Shown here: positions 52,211-61,134 of the stretch, piece by piece | Numbering within the stretch: the stretch's first letter is position 1 | Layout of the letters: every line of letters starts with the position of its first letter | Assembly: GCF_021728395.1 (NCBI RefSeq) | Contig: NZ_JAKKCM010000009.1 | Location: forward strand, 119,144-183,143 | DNA: 64,000 nt | From: Vibrio sp. J1-1 | GTDB lineage: Bacteria > Pseudomonadota > Gammaproteobacteria > Enterobacterales > Vibrionaceae | Direction of reading: 5' to 3' | Made by a program: the position numbers and the translations under genes | The notes under the pieces: model-generated | What the model saw: the letters and a program-made list of their open reading frames with translations, nothing else | What the model was told of the DNA's origin: nothing | The model's database searches: none

Positions 52211-53464
52211 CTATGCTTTATGCCAGTGATGATAATGCTGTAACTTGAAGAGCGCCAAAAAGCACATGAGTGCTAATACTTCGCCTATTAGCAAGGCAAT
52301 ACTATAACCTGCCGCCCCCGATAAACTTGTAGCGGCTGCAGAAAACACGATTTCACCAAAAGTTTGAGTACCCTGAAAAAAAGCTATGTTAGTGGCTGGC
52401 TGACTCGTTTGTTGTGAAAACCGCATCGAGTATGTGTATGTACTTACTGCTACAAATCCCATCCCAAAACCGGTAACAACTGAAGTTGGCCATATCGCCC
52501 AGGCTTCGTCAAACCGTTGTTGTACTATAATAACCCACAGACAGCCCCCCAACATTACCATTGTCAGACCAATCAAGAGTGTCACGCGATAACCGTGTTT
52601 CTTTATAAAACGACTTGCTAACAAACAACCGAGTAACATTACGAGCAAATGGCCAACTCCTGTTAACAGCCCAACCTCAGACATCGACCATGTTAAATCG
52701 ACCAGAATGAACTTTGATAAAGCCAGAATGATCACTCCACATAACGTGGCACATGAACATAGAATCAACGTTGATATCGCTCTCGGTGTTTTAAAAAATT
52801 TGATTAATGATGCTTTGGTGTTTTCTGTGACATGTAGAACTTTTGGCTCTCGCCAAAGCAAAACAGGAATTAAGGCCGTAAACACGATTGCAGCCAATAA
52901 CAACATACTTATCTGATAGCCAACTTGTTCAAAGGCAACCATGGCCAAGGGACCAGAAAGTAATATCCCGATAATAATGCCTGATACTTGAATTGCATTC
53001 ACCAAACCAAGGTCTGATTTATCGGTATGATCAGCCGCTAAACCATCAGTCGCAATATCTTGGGTTGAGCCCAAAATTGAAATTGTGGCGAGTAAAAGCG
53101 TGACCAACATCAGTGTCTGTTCACTAACTGTCACCATGGCCAAGGCAATCAGTGTGGCAACCATAGTCAGTTGTATTGGGATAATCCATGACTTTCTTCG
53201 CCCGACTGACTTTAACCAATGATTCTCAACAAATGGAGCCCATAAGAATTTTATTGCCCAGAAGATCCCTGCTAGTGGAACCATTGATATGACCTCTAAC
53301 GGTAGTCCTAAGCTTTTTAATAACGTCGGAATAGCGTGAAATGTTAAGCCAATAGGAATACCTTGCACAAAATAGAGACAACAAATAATCAGGATTAAGG
53401 TATTATTTCTTTTTGGCTTTAATTTATAACTCTCGCTTAGATTATGATTATTGAAATATCCCAT
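52211..53464 (-). CDS. MFS transporter, RhtX/YbtX-like siderophore permease
   Basis: A 417-residue protein with about twelve hydrophobic helices. It has the AmpG/RhtX-type features GIPIGLTFHAIPTLLKSLGL at the N-terminal end and GSTQDIATDGLAADH in the middle, followed by NAIQVSGIIIGILLSGPL. RhtX/FptX-type proteins import Fe-siderophores across the inner membrane, and YbtX is encoded with the YbtPQ importer. The start MGYFNNHN has a TAGGG site about ten bases upstream; a GTG-initiated form 16 codons longer is possible. It is last in the receptor-ABC-ABC-MFS operon. A short ATAGTTC/GAACTAT hairpin (52195-52214) overlaps its stop. Confidence 0.82.
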   Translation of the reverse strand: MGYFNNHNLSESYKLKPKRNNTLILIICCLYFVQGIPIGLTFHAIPTLLKSLGLPLEVISMVPLAGIFWAIKFLWAPFVENHWLKSVGRRKSWIIPIQLTMVATLIALAMVTVSEQTLMLVTLLLATISILGSTQDIATDGLAADHTDKSDLGLVNAIQVSGIIIGILLSGPLAMVAFEQVGYQISMLLLAAIVFTALIPVLLWREPKVLHVTENTKASLIKFFKTPRAISTLILCSCATLCGVIILALSKFILVDLTWSMSEVGLLTGVGHLLVMLLGCLLASRFIKKHGYRVTLLIGLTMVMLGGCLWVIIVQQRFDEAWAIWPTSVVTGFGMGFVAVSTYTYSMRFSQQTSQPATNIAFFQGTQTFGEIVFSAAATSLSGAAGYSIALLIGEVLALMCFLALFKLQHYHHWHKA

Positions 53465-53544
53465 TGGAAAATACCCTACAACATATAAAAATAAAGCCAC
53501 CAAAAAATACACCTTTGGCAGCTTGTCTTAATCAAACAAGAACT

Positions 53545-55296
53545 CTAAGCAGTTAAATGCCAGCTTTGGGCTTGTTGTTGAAGATTCCAAAGTTCACTGT
53601 AGAGTAATTTATGCTGCAACAAAGTGTCGTGCTCCCCTTGCTCGATGATCCTTCCTTCATCTAAAACCACAATGTGATCCGCATATTGAACCGTTGACAA
53701 CTTATGAGCGATAACCAGTACGGTTTTATTCTGGACCAAAGCCTGCATTGCCATCTGAATATCTCGCTCATTTTCAGGATCTAAAGAAGCAGTGGCTTCA
53801 TCTAAAATAACAAGTGGTGCATCTTTGAGTAGTGCACGAGCAATTGATAGCCTTTGTTTTTCACCACCAGATAAATGTACACCACCAGCACCAATCTCGG
53901 TATCAAGCCCCAGCTCCATCTCCAGCACTAAGGTTTTTAGTTTAGCAAGCTCAAGAACACGCCAGAGCTCGTCATCTTTCGCATCTGGTTTCGCTACACG
54001 AAGATTATTCGCAAGTGTGTCATTAAAAATATAATTTAATTGAAACACAATACTTACATGTTGTAGCCAATGCTCTACTTGCATATCAGCAACATCAACC
54101 TGACTACCTTGCTTTCCGATTGAAATTGAACCTGAATCAAGCTGCCAGAAACGGGCTATCAATGACGAAATTGTCGATTTCCCCGAGCCAGACGGCCCAA
54201 CAAGAGCGGTTACTTTATTATGAGGAATAGTCAGGTTGAAATTCTCAAAAAGCGCTTGTTTTGAGCCTGGGTATGTAAAATTCACATTGTTTAACGTGAT
54301 CGTCATATCTGAAATTTGTGGACGGCTTTCACCATGTGGCATAGTTGGTAATGAGAGCACTTCATCAACACGATTTACAGCTAAGTCTAAATAATTAAGC
54401 TCAGCCAAAAACATCGACATGTTAAGTAATGGTCTAAAAAAACGAACTGCGGCAATTAAAAACAATAACACTTCAGGTAAAGCAATACGTTGTTCTAACC
54501 AAGCCCAAGTGAGTGCGACCAGCAAAACAATTAAGCCTGACTCCACCAATATATTAAAGCTATAAACAGGCCATACTGCTGCTTTCTCTGCTTTTAATGC
54601 TTGCTTACGTGTTGACGTTAATACATCGTCTAACCGTGAGAAAGCTTTGCCCATCATGCGATAAGACTTGAGTTCTTTTAAGCCATTCATGTATTCCATT
54701 ACGGCATCATTTAACTGATGCATCAAATGCTGCATATGACTCTGCCACTTTCTCGCGTATGAACGTGTCAGTAAGTAAGCGATACAAGCTAGCGGTAAAG
54801 TCGACATCATAGCCAATCCCATTCGCCAGTCTTTTGCTATCAAGCCTAAGGCAAAAAAGCAAAGCACAGAACTTGTAGCAATGATTGGCGCATACAAATG
54901 GGTAAAAATCCGCTCGATCATATCAATATCTTTAAGCAAGGTGTTGTTTACACTGCCAAAATCAGAACGCTGAAAGAAACCCATTGGCATTTTTCGCAAA
55001 TGATCACCCAAATGCTGACGAATTTGCTTGCCTGCATCAAAACCAATAAGAGAAATATCCACATGAATAATACGCGCCAATAAAACTCGCACCATCATCA
55101 TTGCAGCACAACCAAGTACCAACATAAATTGATGTTGCATATCTGGCGTCTCCGCCAACATATCCAACAAAATATAATAAAGAAAACCATATGGAGCGGA
55201 AGCAAAGAAAGCGTCAAGCACCGTTAGAAAAACGGTACGATTTAACCCCTTCAAAGATGTCCCCGTTAAGCGTTTTAACGTGTTAATTCTTAACAT
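53545..55296 (-). CDS. ABC transporter half (TM-ATPase fusion), YbtQ/IrtB-like siderophore importer subunit
   Basis: The 583-residue protein has a six-helix type IV (exporter-fold) membrane domain (about 20-310) and an ATPase with Walker A GPSGSGKST (about 365-373), signature LSGGEKQRLSIARAL, and Walker B LVILDEATASLD. Exporter-fold ABC half-transporters in siderophore loci (YbtPQ, IrtAB) import or reduce Fe-siderophores despite their fold. The start overlaps the preceding ABC gene by seven bases, so the two halves are translated in step and probably form a heterodimer. Confidence 0.85.
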   Translation of the reverse strand: MLRINTLKRLTGTSLKGLNRTVFLTVLDAFFASAPYGFLYYILLDMLAETPDMQHQFMLVLGCAAMMMVRVLLARIIHVDISLIGFDAGKQIRQHLGDHLRKMPMGFFQRSDFGSVNNTLLKDIDMIERIFTHLYAPIIATSSVLCFFALGLIAKDWRMGLAMMSTLPLACIAYLLTRSYARKWQSHMQHLMHQLNDAVMEYMNGLKELKSYRMMGKAFSRLDDVLTSTRKQALKAEKAAVWPVYSFNILVESGLIVLLVALTWAWLEQRIALPEVLLFLIAAVRFFRPLLNMSMFLAELNYLDLAVNRVDEVLSLPTMPHGESRPQISDMTITLNNVNFTYPGSKQALFENFNLTIPHNKVTALVGPSGSGKSTISSLIARFWQLDSGSISIGKQGSQVDVADMQVEHWLQHVSIVFQLNYIFNDTLANNLRVAKPDAKDDELWRVLELAKLKTLVLEMELGLDTEIGAGGVHLSGGEKQRLSIARALLKDAPLVILDEATASLDPENERDIQMAMQALVQNKTVLVIAHKLSTVQYADHIVVLDEGRIIEQGEHDTLLQHKLLYSELWNLQQQAQSWHLTA

Positions 55297-57083
55297 GACT
55301 CAACACCTTCTGCCATTGCAATAGTACTTTCAGCCTTGGATGATTGCCCAAAGTGCCAAGCTTTACTCTCTTGGTGTGCGCTCCACATAGACCGGTATAA
55401 CATGCAGTTTTCCAGCAACTCACTGTGTGTGCCTTCTGAGACTTTTTTACCGTTATCCATAACAATAATTTTATCTACGTGAGTAAGCGTATTTAAGCGA
55501 TGTGCAATAACTAATACCGTTTTACCTCGCATTAAACTAGAAATTGCTTGCTGAATACGAACCTCATTACGTGCATCAGCATAAGCCGTTGCTTCATCAA
55601 GAATCAAAATAGGCGAATTTTTAGCTACTGCCCGAGCAATCGCTATCCTTTGAGCTTGCCCTCCACTTAAACTCCCCTGCTCAATTAACGTCTCGTAACC
55701 TTCAGGTAATGACAAAATAAACTGGTGTGCACAAGCGGCTTTCGCAGCATTAACTATGTCTTGATCAGAGAGTGAATCATTCCCCATTCGAATGTTCTCT
55801 TTAATAGTTTGCTTGAAAATATAAACATCCTGAAAGACAAAGCTAACTAGCGACATAAGCTGATCAAATGGAAAACTGGTTATCGGCTTATCACCTAGGA
55901 TGATCTCGCCACTTTGATATTCGAAGAAGCGCGGAATTAACTGAGCTACTGTTGTTTTACCTGCGCCGGATGGACCTACAATCGCAGTAATTTTTCCTTG
56001 CTCAGCTGTAAAGGAAACATCATCGACAGTACTTTTTATCGCGTTATCATGTCTAAAAGTCACATGCTCAAAACTTATGCCTGTATGCAATATACTTTGA
56101 TTTTTTTCACCTTCACTTTGAGGCGTCGTTTTACAGAAGGATTTTATCTTTTCAACCCCTTTAAGCATCTCACTGAACATTCCGCCAAATTGAATGAGGT
56201 TATAAAGTGGCTCCATCAACCCGACACCTAGCAACATAAAAATAAATAATGTGGATAACGTCAAATCACCTTGAGCATATAACCATACACCAACAGGTAA
56301 TAAAAATAGCAAACCAAGATCGAGTGATAACTTAAATAAAGACGCTGACGTTTTCGTATCTAACAACCAATTCGTCACCAGAGCATGATGCTCATTGACC
56401 GCATTACGGTATTTTTGATGCGAATCAACCGTCATATTGAAAGCTTTTACAACAGGTATGGATGCGACAAAATCAACAACACTAATATGCAAATTGGCTA
56501 CAACCTTATGGTACTCACCTACTCTTACATTGAAACCTTTAAACATAAGCATCTGTAAGCTAAGGGCTATCGGTAAAGGCAAAAGAACAATGAGCGCCAA
56601 CCGCCAGTCAATATAAAGCAACAGCAACGATGCAACTAATGGACTCACAATCGCGGCGGCCATATCTGGTAAATGGTGAGCAATAAAAGTTTCAATTTTG
56701 TCTACATCATCTGAAATGATTTTTTTCATTGATGCCGCTGCTTGTTTATTACTTTCACCTAATGATAATCGCCCTACGCTATCAATAATTTGTTGGCGTA
56801 TTTCAAATAACAGCTGAAAAGCGGCTTTGTGAGATAGTAATCCGGATGCTAGTTGCAGTAGCATTTTCATCACTAATGCAATCGCCGCAAGCAAAACTAA
56901 TTGCCAGACAATATAAGAACCAGTAATGGTATTATTTATAAAGCCATCCACCAATTGATACATAATTAAATATGGAACAACTGTAAGCAAAGAATAAAAA
57001 ACAGCTAATACCATGGATGATAAAAGCTTACGGCGTTGGTTTACAAATAATTCCATTAACCATAAAAATGGCGTTCCTTTCAT
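55290..57083 (-). CDS. ABC transporter half (TM-ATPase fusion), YbtP/IrtA-like siderophore importer subunit
   Basis: The 597-residue protein has a six-helix membrane domain (about 15-315) and an ATPase with Walker A GPSGAGKTT (about 363-371), signature LSGGQAQRIAIARAV, and Walker B ILILDEATAYAD. No N-terminal siderophore-interacting domain is fused, unlike mycobacterial IrtA. It lies downstream of the receptor, separated by 155 bp containing a hairpin, and overlaps the next ABC gene by seven bases. Exporter-type ABCs of other function are possible, but receptor and RhtX-like neighbours favour siderophore uptake. Confidence 0.85.
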   Translation of the reverse strand: MKGTPFLWLMELFVNQRRKLLSSMVLAVFYSLLTVVPYLIMYQLVDGFINNTITGSYIVWQLVLLAAIALVMKMLLQLASGLLSHKAAFQLLFEIRQQIIDSVGRLSLGESNKQAAASMKKIISDDVDKIETFIAHHLPDMAAAIVSPLVASLLLLYIDWRLALIVLLPLPIALSLQMLMFKGFNVRVGEYHKVVANLHISVVDFVASIPVVKAFNMTVDSHQKYRNAVNEHHALVTNWLLDTKTSASLFKLSLDLGLLFLLPVGVWLYAQGDLTLSTLFIFMLLGVGLMEPLYNLIQFGGMFSEMLKGVEKIKSFCKTTPQSEGEKNQSILHTGISFEHVTFRHDNAIKSTVDDVSFTAEQGKITAIVGPSGAGKTTVAQLIPRFFEYQSGEIILGDKPITSFPFDQLMSLVSFVFQDVYIFKQTIKENIRMGNDSLSDQDIVNAAKAACAHQFILSLPEGYETLIEQGSLSGGQAQRIAIARAVAKNSPILILDEATAYADARNEVRIQQAISSLMRGKTVLVIAHRLNTLTHVDKIIVMDNGKKVSEGTHSELLENCMLYRSMWSAHQESKAWHFGQSSKAESTIAMAEGVESC

Positions 57084-57201
57084 TTTCCTGCCTATATGAA
57101 AAAATAAAACACAAACGTAAAGTCTTGCCTTTACGCAATTCCATTAAAGTTTTAAGACATTTTATTTTTCAGGTGTTCGTACAATGCTTGGCAATGATTA
57201 T

Positions 57202-57222
57202 CCCCTTCAATATTTGAAGGGG
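57202..57222 (-). terminator. Intercistronic hairpin between siderophore receptor and ABC genes
   Basis: A perfect nine-base stem, CCCCTTCAA/TTGAAGGGG, with a three-base loop lies between the receptor stop (57241) and ABC start. No U-run follows on the minus strand (ATAATCATT), so partial attenuation is more likely than a full stop. The bases next to it (GCAATGATTATC) look like half a Fur box. Confidence 0.5.
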
Positions 57223-57238
57223 AGTATATATTGAAGTA

Positions 57239-59317
57239 TTACCACTTAAGATTGACTGTAGCGCCAAGCGTCATTGGATCACCAGAGCGTCCATACCATT
57301 TTTTATGAGCTCCACTTCCCGTAGGGAAAGCTCGTGTAAGGTAATTTTCTTCCAGAAGGTTTTTAGCCCACAAGATAAAATCTAAATTTTCGCTTGTATA
57401 ACCACCTCTTAAATTCATAACGCCGTAAGCGTCTTGCTTAGTGGTATTTGCGTTATCGAAGTAGAAATCACCCGTCACATTATAATCCGCATACACGAAG
57501 TAATTGTCTAAGAAGTCATAATCAACACCTAAGCTATAAGTATATTTCGGTGCATTAGTTGGGCGATTACCTTTATAATTATTTATCCCTACCACGTTAC
57601 CACTGCTGTCATAAGCTTTGCTAATGAAGTCATTAAAGCTTGCATCATTATAACCACCGTTAACCCATGCCGTTAAACCAGGTTGAACTAGCCATGACAA
57701 TTCAAGTTCAATACCTTTGCTAACCGTACTACCCGCATTTTGAGTAAATGACTTAGGATAAATCTGTTGTTCAACTTGCTGATCTTTCCAATCGATAAAA
57801 AATAGCGATGAATTAAAGCGAACACGGTTATCGAACCATTCACTCTTCATCCCCAATTCATAATTCATTGTGTATTCAGGATCGAATTTAGGTGATAGGT
57901 TTGGTGGTGTTAACATATTAAAGCCACCGCTCTTATAACCGCGCGCGATGCTTGTATACATCATTACATCCTTGGTAGCGTAGTAATTTAAACCAACTTT
58001 CGGCAACCATTCATTGAAATTGGCTTCATCTGAACCACCTGAATTTGGAAAACCCATATTCCATTTGTCGCTGTAATTAAACTTAACTTTTTGGTAATCA
58101 AAACGTAAACCAGCAATCACTTCCCACTTTTCTGCGAATTGATAGTTAATATTACCAAACACAGCATAGTTACTTACCTCCAATTCTGCTTTTGTTGTGT
58201 TAAACAAACCCAAAGTTTTCATCTTCATATCGATGTCATTTTTTGCAGTCTCATCAAAGAAGTAAAGACCACCAAGCCAACGTAATGGATTATCCTGATT
58301 GGAGCTTAATCTTAGCTCTTGCGTAACACGAGAAAAGTTCGAATCAATAAAGAGCTCTTGAGCATCATCAGACGTAAAATCCAGGTCTTGATCATCTACT
58401 TTGTCCTCTTTGGTATATACCGTAATAGAAGTTAGATCGAAATTATCAGCAGCGTAGGTTGCACGGATAGAACCTGTATAGATATCAGCTTTCGCTTCCC
58501 CTTCATAATTAGAATAGACTTTGTGGCTATCTTGCTTAATTTCATCGAATGATGCGAATGACATATTGCCATTACGACGGTTTTGCGAATCGACAGTCGC
58601 AATAATATCCCACGGTTGATCTACTGGCATCCAACGAACTTTAAAACGGCCATTAAAGTCTTTAACCTTATTTACATCATCTTTATTATCGTAGGCCCTA
58701 GTGAAATAACCGTCATTTTTCGAATATTGAAGTGCGGTTCGATATGCCCACTCATCACTATTACCAATCGCTCCGCCAGAAATAACTTTACCTTTAAGAT
58801 GGTTATAACTCGCGTAGGCTAAACCAGCACTACCTTCCGTAAATAAATCAGGATCTTTAGTATGGATACTTATTACACCTGATGAAGCATTTCGTCCATA
58901 CAATGTTCCTTGTGGTCCACGCAAGACTTCTACACGCTCAACATCCAATAACTCAGTATCAAATGTTTGATACATAGCTCCATCGATCAAGAACAAAACA
59001 GATTGTGAACCTTCCATTGTAGGCGTAATTCCTCGAATAGAGAGGAAGCTTGCGTCGGATGGGTTTCCAGCCTTAATCATTGATATGTTAGGCATTCTTT
59101 CAACAACATCAAAAGTACTTTCTATACCAGCTCTTTCAATGTCGTCATCTGATAATACAGAGATACTAATGGGTGTCTTTTGTGATTCCGCCGTTACCTT
59201 TTCAGCGGTTACTACAACAACTTCCAATGTATTAAGATCATCTGTAGCACTGAACACTGCGCATGAATATAGTGATAAACATACACTAAACGCAATTTTC
59301 GAAAACTCTATAGTCAT
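57239..59317 (-). CDS. TonB-dependent siderophore receptor, FyuA-like
   Basis: The 692-residue protein has a signal peptide (to about SCAVFSA), the TonB-box region LNTLEVVVVTAEK, a plug with SFLSIRGITPTMEGSQSVLFLIDG-type residues and RVEVLRGPQGTLYGRNASSGVI, and a barrel with IARGYKSGGFNM and FDPEYTMNYELGMKSEW, ending in an aromatic residue (TVNLKW). The barrel landmarks resemble FyuA, the yersiniabactin receptor. The ATG used follows AAGG by ten bases; a TTG three codons earlier is possible. It heads a receptor-ABC-ABC-MFS transcript. No siderophore synthesis gene is present, so the ligand is probably made by another organism. Confidence 0.88.
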   Translation of the reverse strand: MTIEFSKIAFSVCLSLYSCAVFSATDDLNTLEVVVVTAEKVTAESQKTPISISVLSDDDIERAGIESTFDVVERMPNISMIKAGNPSDASFLSIRGITPTMEGSQSVLFLIDGAMYQTFDTELLDVERVEVLRGPQGTLYGRNASSGVISIHTKDPDLFTEGSAGLAYASYNHLKGKVISGGAIGNSDEWAYRTALQYSKNDGYFTRAYDNKDDVNKVKDFNGRFKVRWMPVDQPWDIIATVDSQNRRNGNMSFASFDEIKQDSHKVYSNYEGEAKADIYTGSIRATYAADNFDLTSITVYTKEDKVDDQDLDFTSDDAQELFIDSNFSRVTQELRLSSNQDNPLRWLGGLYFFDETAKNDIDMKMKTLGLFNTTKAELEVSNYAVFGNINYQFAEKWEVIAGLRFDYQKVKFNYSDKWNMGFPNSGGSDEANFNEWLPKVGLNYYATKDVMMYTSIARGYKSGGFNMLTPPNLSPKFDPEYTMNYELGMKSEWFDNRVRFNSSLFFIDWKDQQVEQQIYPKSFTQNAGSTVSKGIELELSWLVQPGLTAWVNGGYNDASFNDFISKAYDSSGNVVGINNYKGNRPTNAPKYTYSLGVDYDFLDNYFVYADYNVTGDFYFDNANTTKQDAYGVMNLRGGYTSENLDFILWAKNLLEENYLTRAFPTGSGAHKKWYGRSGDPMTLGATVNLKW

Positions 59318-59509
59318 TTTATTCAACCTTCGTTTTTGATTTCCTGGTTAGCAACTTCGGGCATCCCGAACATAAACGTGCTTCAGTCAAAGTTCTAATG
59401 GATGAGCGCCACCTTTCTAGAAGGCGGTTTTGGGTCAAAAAATAAAATCATAAATAATTTCAATCATTAAGAGAGAAAACATAATACTAACCCATAAATA
59501 CAAATGCAA

Positions 59510-59530
59510 ACAATTATCATTAATGATAGA
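59510..59530 (-). promoter_or_regulatory. Fur-box-like site upstream of the FyuA-like receptor
   Basis: ACAATTATCATTAATGATAG holds a 14-bp perfect palindrome (TATCATTAATGATA) built from the ATTATC/ATTAAT hexamers of Fur sites. It lies about 195 bp upstream of the receptor. The rest of the 389-bp gap (59318-59706) shows no gene. Confidence 0.55.
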
Positions 59531-59706
59531 TTTGCTTGTTATTGCTTGGATTTTCTTATCACTTCAAGGTCAGTTGAATATTTGTTGTGCCAGTGTTCCA
59601 ATATCCATTGGCTGGTAGACCAAGGATAGGCGAAATCTGTCTAGGAGAGGGTGGCAGTCCATGTCTAACTCCAAGGTGTCTATCAAGTTGGTGGTTATAC
59701 AGGGCA

Positions 59707-59816
59707 ACATAACGCCTTGCTAAGGTTTGAAAGCCGCCGCATATCACCTTAAAACTAAAGCCAACGCATAGTAAAAAGCCACGCGTTGAGAATCTGTCTC
59801 AAACGCTTTGTTAGTT
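59707..59816 (-). repeat. attC site with a deleted arm, right edge of the siderophore operon
   Basis: From ACATAAC to GTTAGTT, about 110 bp, but the L'' arm (GGTGAGCAACGC in its neighbours) is missing, so the folded site would be weak. Inner GCCACGCGTTGAGAATC is intact. Confidence 0.7.
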
Positions 59817-59873
59817 GCCCAACCACAAACCTAGTGCTAACATTTGTACACACATAAAAATATGGAGCACATC

Positions 59874-60158
59874 ATGGACACTAGAATTCAGTTTCGTGTT
59901 GATGAAGAAACGAAACGACTAGCCCAACAAATGGCTGAAAGCCAAGGCAGAACACTAAGTGATGCTTGTCGTGAACTGACTGAGCAACTGGCTGACCAAC
60001 AGAGAAAGACTTTATCTCACGACGCGTGGTTAACTGAACAAGTTAACTTAGCTTTTGAGAAGTTTGACTCAGGAAAAGCCACTTTTGTTGACCATGAGTC
60101 AGCTAAATCTCGTATGGCCGAGCGTAAAGCTAAAGTCCGTAACCGAGGCAAATTATGA
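59874..60158 (+). CDS. RelB/DinJ-type antitoxin
   Basis: The 94-residue protein starts MDTRIQFRVDEETKRLAQQMAESQG, a ribbon-helix-helix DNA-binding opening typical of RelB/DinJ antitoxins, followed by a charged helical tail that should wrap the toxin. GGAG lies seven bases before the ATG; an upstream in-frame ATG has no such site. Its stop overlaps the toxin start by four bases (ATGA). The pair is read on the plus strand, against the array direction, so it must carry its own promoter (59817-59873), a common trait of cassette toxin-antitoxin modules, which stabilise the array. Confidence 0.85.
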   Translation: MDTRIQFRVDEETKRLAQQMAESQGRTLSDACRELTEQLADQQRKTLSHDAWLTEQVNLAFEKFDSGKATFVDHESAKSRMAERKAKVRNRGKL

Positions 60159-60433
60159 TTTTGTGGGAAGAAGAGTCTCTTAACGATCGCGAAAAGATCT
60201 TTGAGTTTCTCTACGACTTCAACCCCGAAGCTGCTGACAAAACCGACGATATTATTGAAGCAAAAGTTGAGAACCTTCTAGAGCAACCTCATATGGGAGT
60301 CCAACGTGACGGAATTAGAGGGCGATTGCTCATTATTCCTGAGATTTCGATGATTGTTTCCTATTGGGTTGAAGGTGATATCATTCGCATCATGCGTGTA
60401 CTGCACCAAAAACAAAAATTCCCAGCGGACTGA
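60155..60433 (+). CDS. ParE/RelE-superfamily toxin
   Basis: The 92-residue protein is a compact RelE/ParE fold: LNDREKIFEFLYDFNPEAAD in the N-terminal helices, LLEQPHMGVQRDGIRGRLLII in the middle strands, and IRIMRVLHQKQKFP at the C-terminus, the R-x-L-H-x-x-Q pattern of the family. Whether it cuts mRNA (RelE type) or poisons gyrase (ParE type) cannot be told from sequence. It overlaps the antitoxin gene by four bases and ends 16 bases before an attC. Confidence 0.85.
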   Translation: MILWEEESLNDREKIFEFLYDFNPEAADKTDDIIEAKVENLLEQPHMGVQRDGIRGRLLIIPEISMIVSYWVEGDIIRIMRVLHQKQKFPAD

Positions 60434-60448
60434 TTATGTCTACTGGGA

Positions 60449-60573
60449 AACTAACGCCCGCTTAAGTGGTGAGCAACGCAATACGCTGCTCCCGCATACC
60501 ACCTTAACCACTAAAATCAACGCATGGTAAAAATGCCACGCGTTGCGAATCCGTCTTGAAGCGTTTGTTAGGC
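60449..60573 (-). repeat. attC site
   Basis: About 125 bp from AACTAAC to GTTAGGC, with arms GGTGAGCAACGCAATAC and GCCACGCGTTGCGAATCC. A textbook VCR-like site. Confidence 0.9.
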
Positions 60574-60577
60574 AAAT

Positions 60578-60994
60578 TTACCACTCAGACTCTGGATATT
60601 GTTCTGGCTTAACACCTGCTTCTTTTACCACTCTAGGATATTCCGCTCCATCTACGAATGGCTTAGGCTTGTTGCGAGATTTGGATACATGAAATATCCA
60701 ATCATCGCCAAAGTCGAACCAGTAAAATAGCTTTTTACCTTTCGGCAGTGGAAATAAACCATATAACTCAGTATCGAGAGAGTACATACGGTCATCGAAC
60801 GATTCTCGGCTCGAACCAAATTCTCTACGAGAAATGAAAAATTGAGAAAAGTGATCATTATCAAAACCGACGGCATTAAGTATGATCTCATTCAGTTCGC
60901 GCAATGATGACTTTTGCGATAACTCTATTTCACAACTCCAGTCTTTATAAGCATACAGACCTGAGACCAGACTTACTTTAATTGATATGTACAT
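60578..60994 (-). CDS. Cassette-encoded pRiA4b ORF-3-like protein (138 aa)
   Basis: The 138-residue protein matches the plasmid pRiA4b ORF-3 / IS1096-TnpR-like family: an N-terminal WSCEIELSQKSSLRELNEIILNAVGF, then the hallmark LFYWFDFGDDWIFHV (about 88-102) and a C-terminal PRVVKEAG segment. Proteins of this family are common in integron cassettes and plasmids; no activity is established. AGGAAAGT precedes the ATG, and the stop lies next to the attC. Confidence 0.85.
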   Translation of the reverse strand: MYISIKVSLVSGLYAYKDWSCEIELSQKSSLRELNEIILNAVGFDNDHFSQFFISRREFGSSRESFDDRMYSLDTELYGLFPLPKGKKLFYWFDFGDDWIFHVSKSRNKPKPFVDGAEYPRVVKEAGVKPEQYPESEW

Positions 60995-61007
60995 ACTTTC
61001 CTCATTT

Positions 61008-61134
61008 GCCTAACGCCGCGTTAAGTAGTGAGCGACGCCTCCACCTAACCCAAACCATTGTGCCGTAAACACTAAATTCAAAGTAAACCAAAAATGCCTA
61101 GCGTTGCGAATCTGCCTTAAACGCCTTGTATGGG
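61008..61134 (-). repeat. attC site interrupted by an IS110-family element
   Basis: Plus-strand GCCTAAC...GAGCGACGC and CCTAGCGTTGCGAATC arms are intact up to TTAAACGCCTTGT (61117-61129). The missing end, GTTTGTTAGTT, is found after the element at 62320-62330. Joined, they make a normal attC. Confidence 0.8.

Noticed and set aside
52211-59326. Mega-cassette carrying the siderophore operon
   Set aside because: Both bordering attC sites are damaged, so mobilisation as a single cassette is unlikely; insertion fits better.
59691-59706. GTTATAC followed closely by ACATAAC, suggesting a further attC end
   Set aside because: Sequence to the left does not fold into the matching attC arms, so the box is probably chance.
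59559-59747. Possible 62-aa minus-strand gene upstream of the damaged attC
   Set aside because: It crosses the attC, has no ribosome site and no recognisable similarity.
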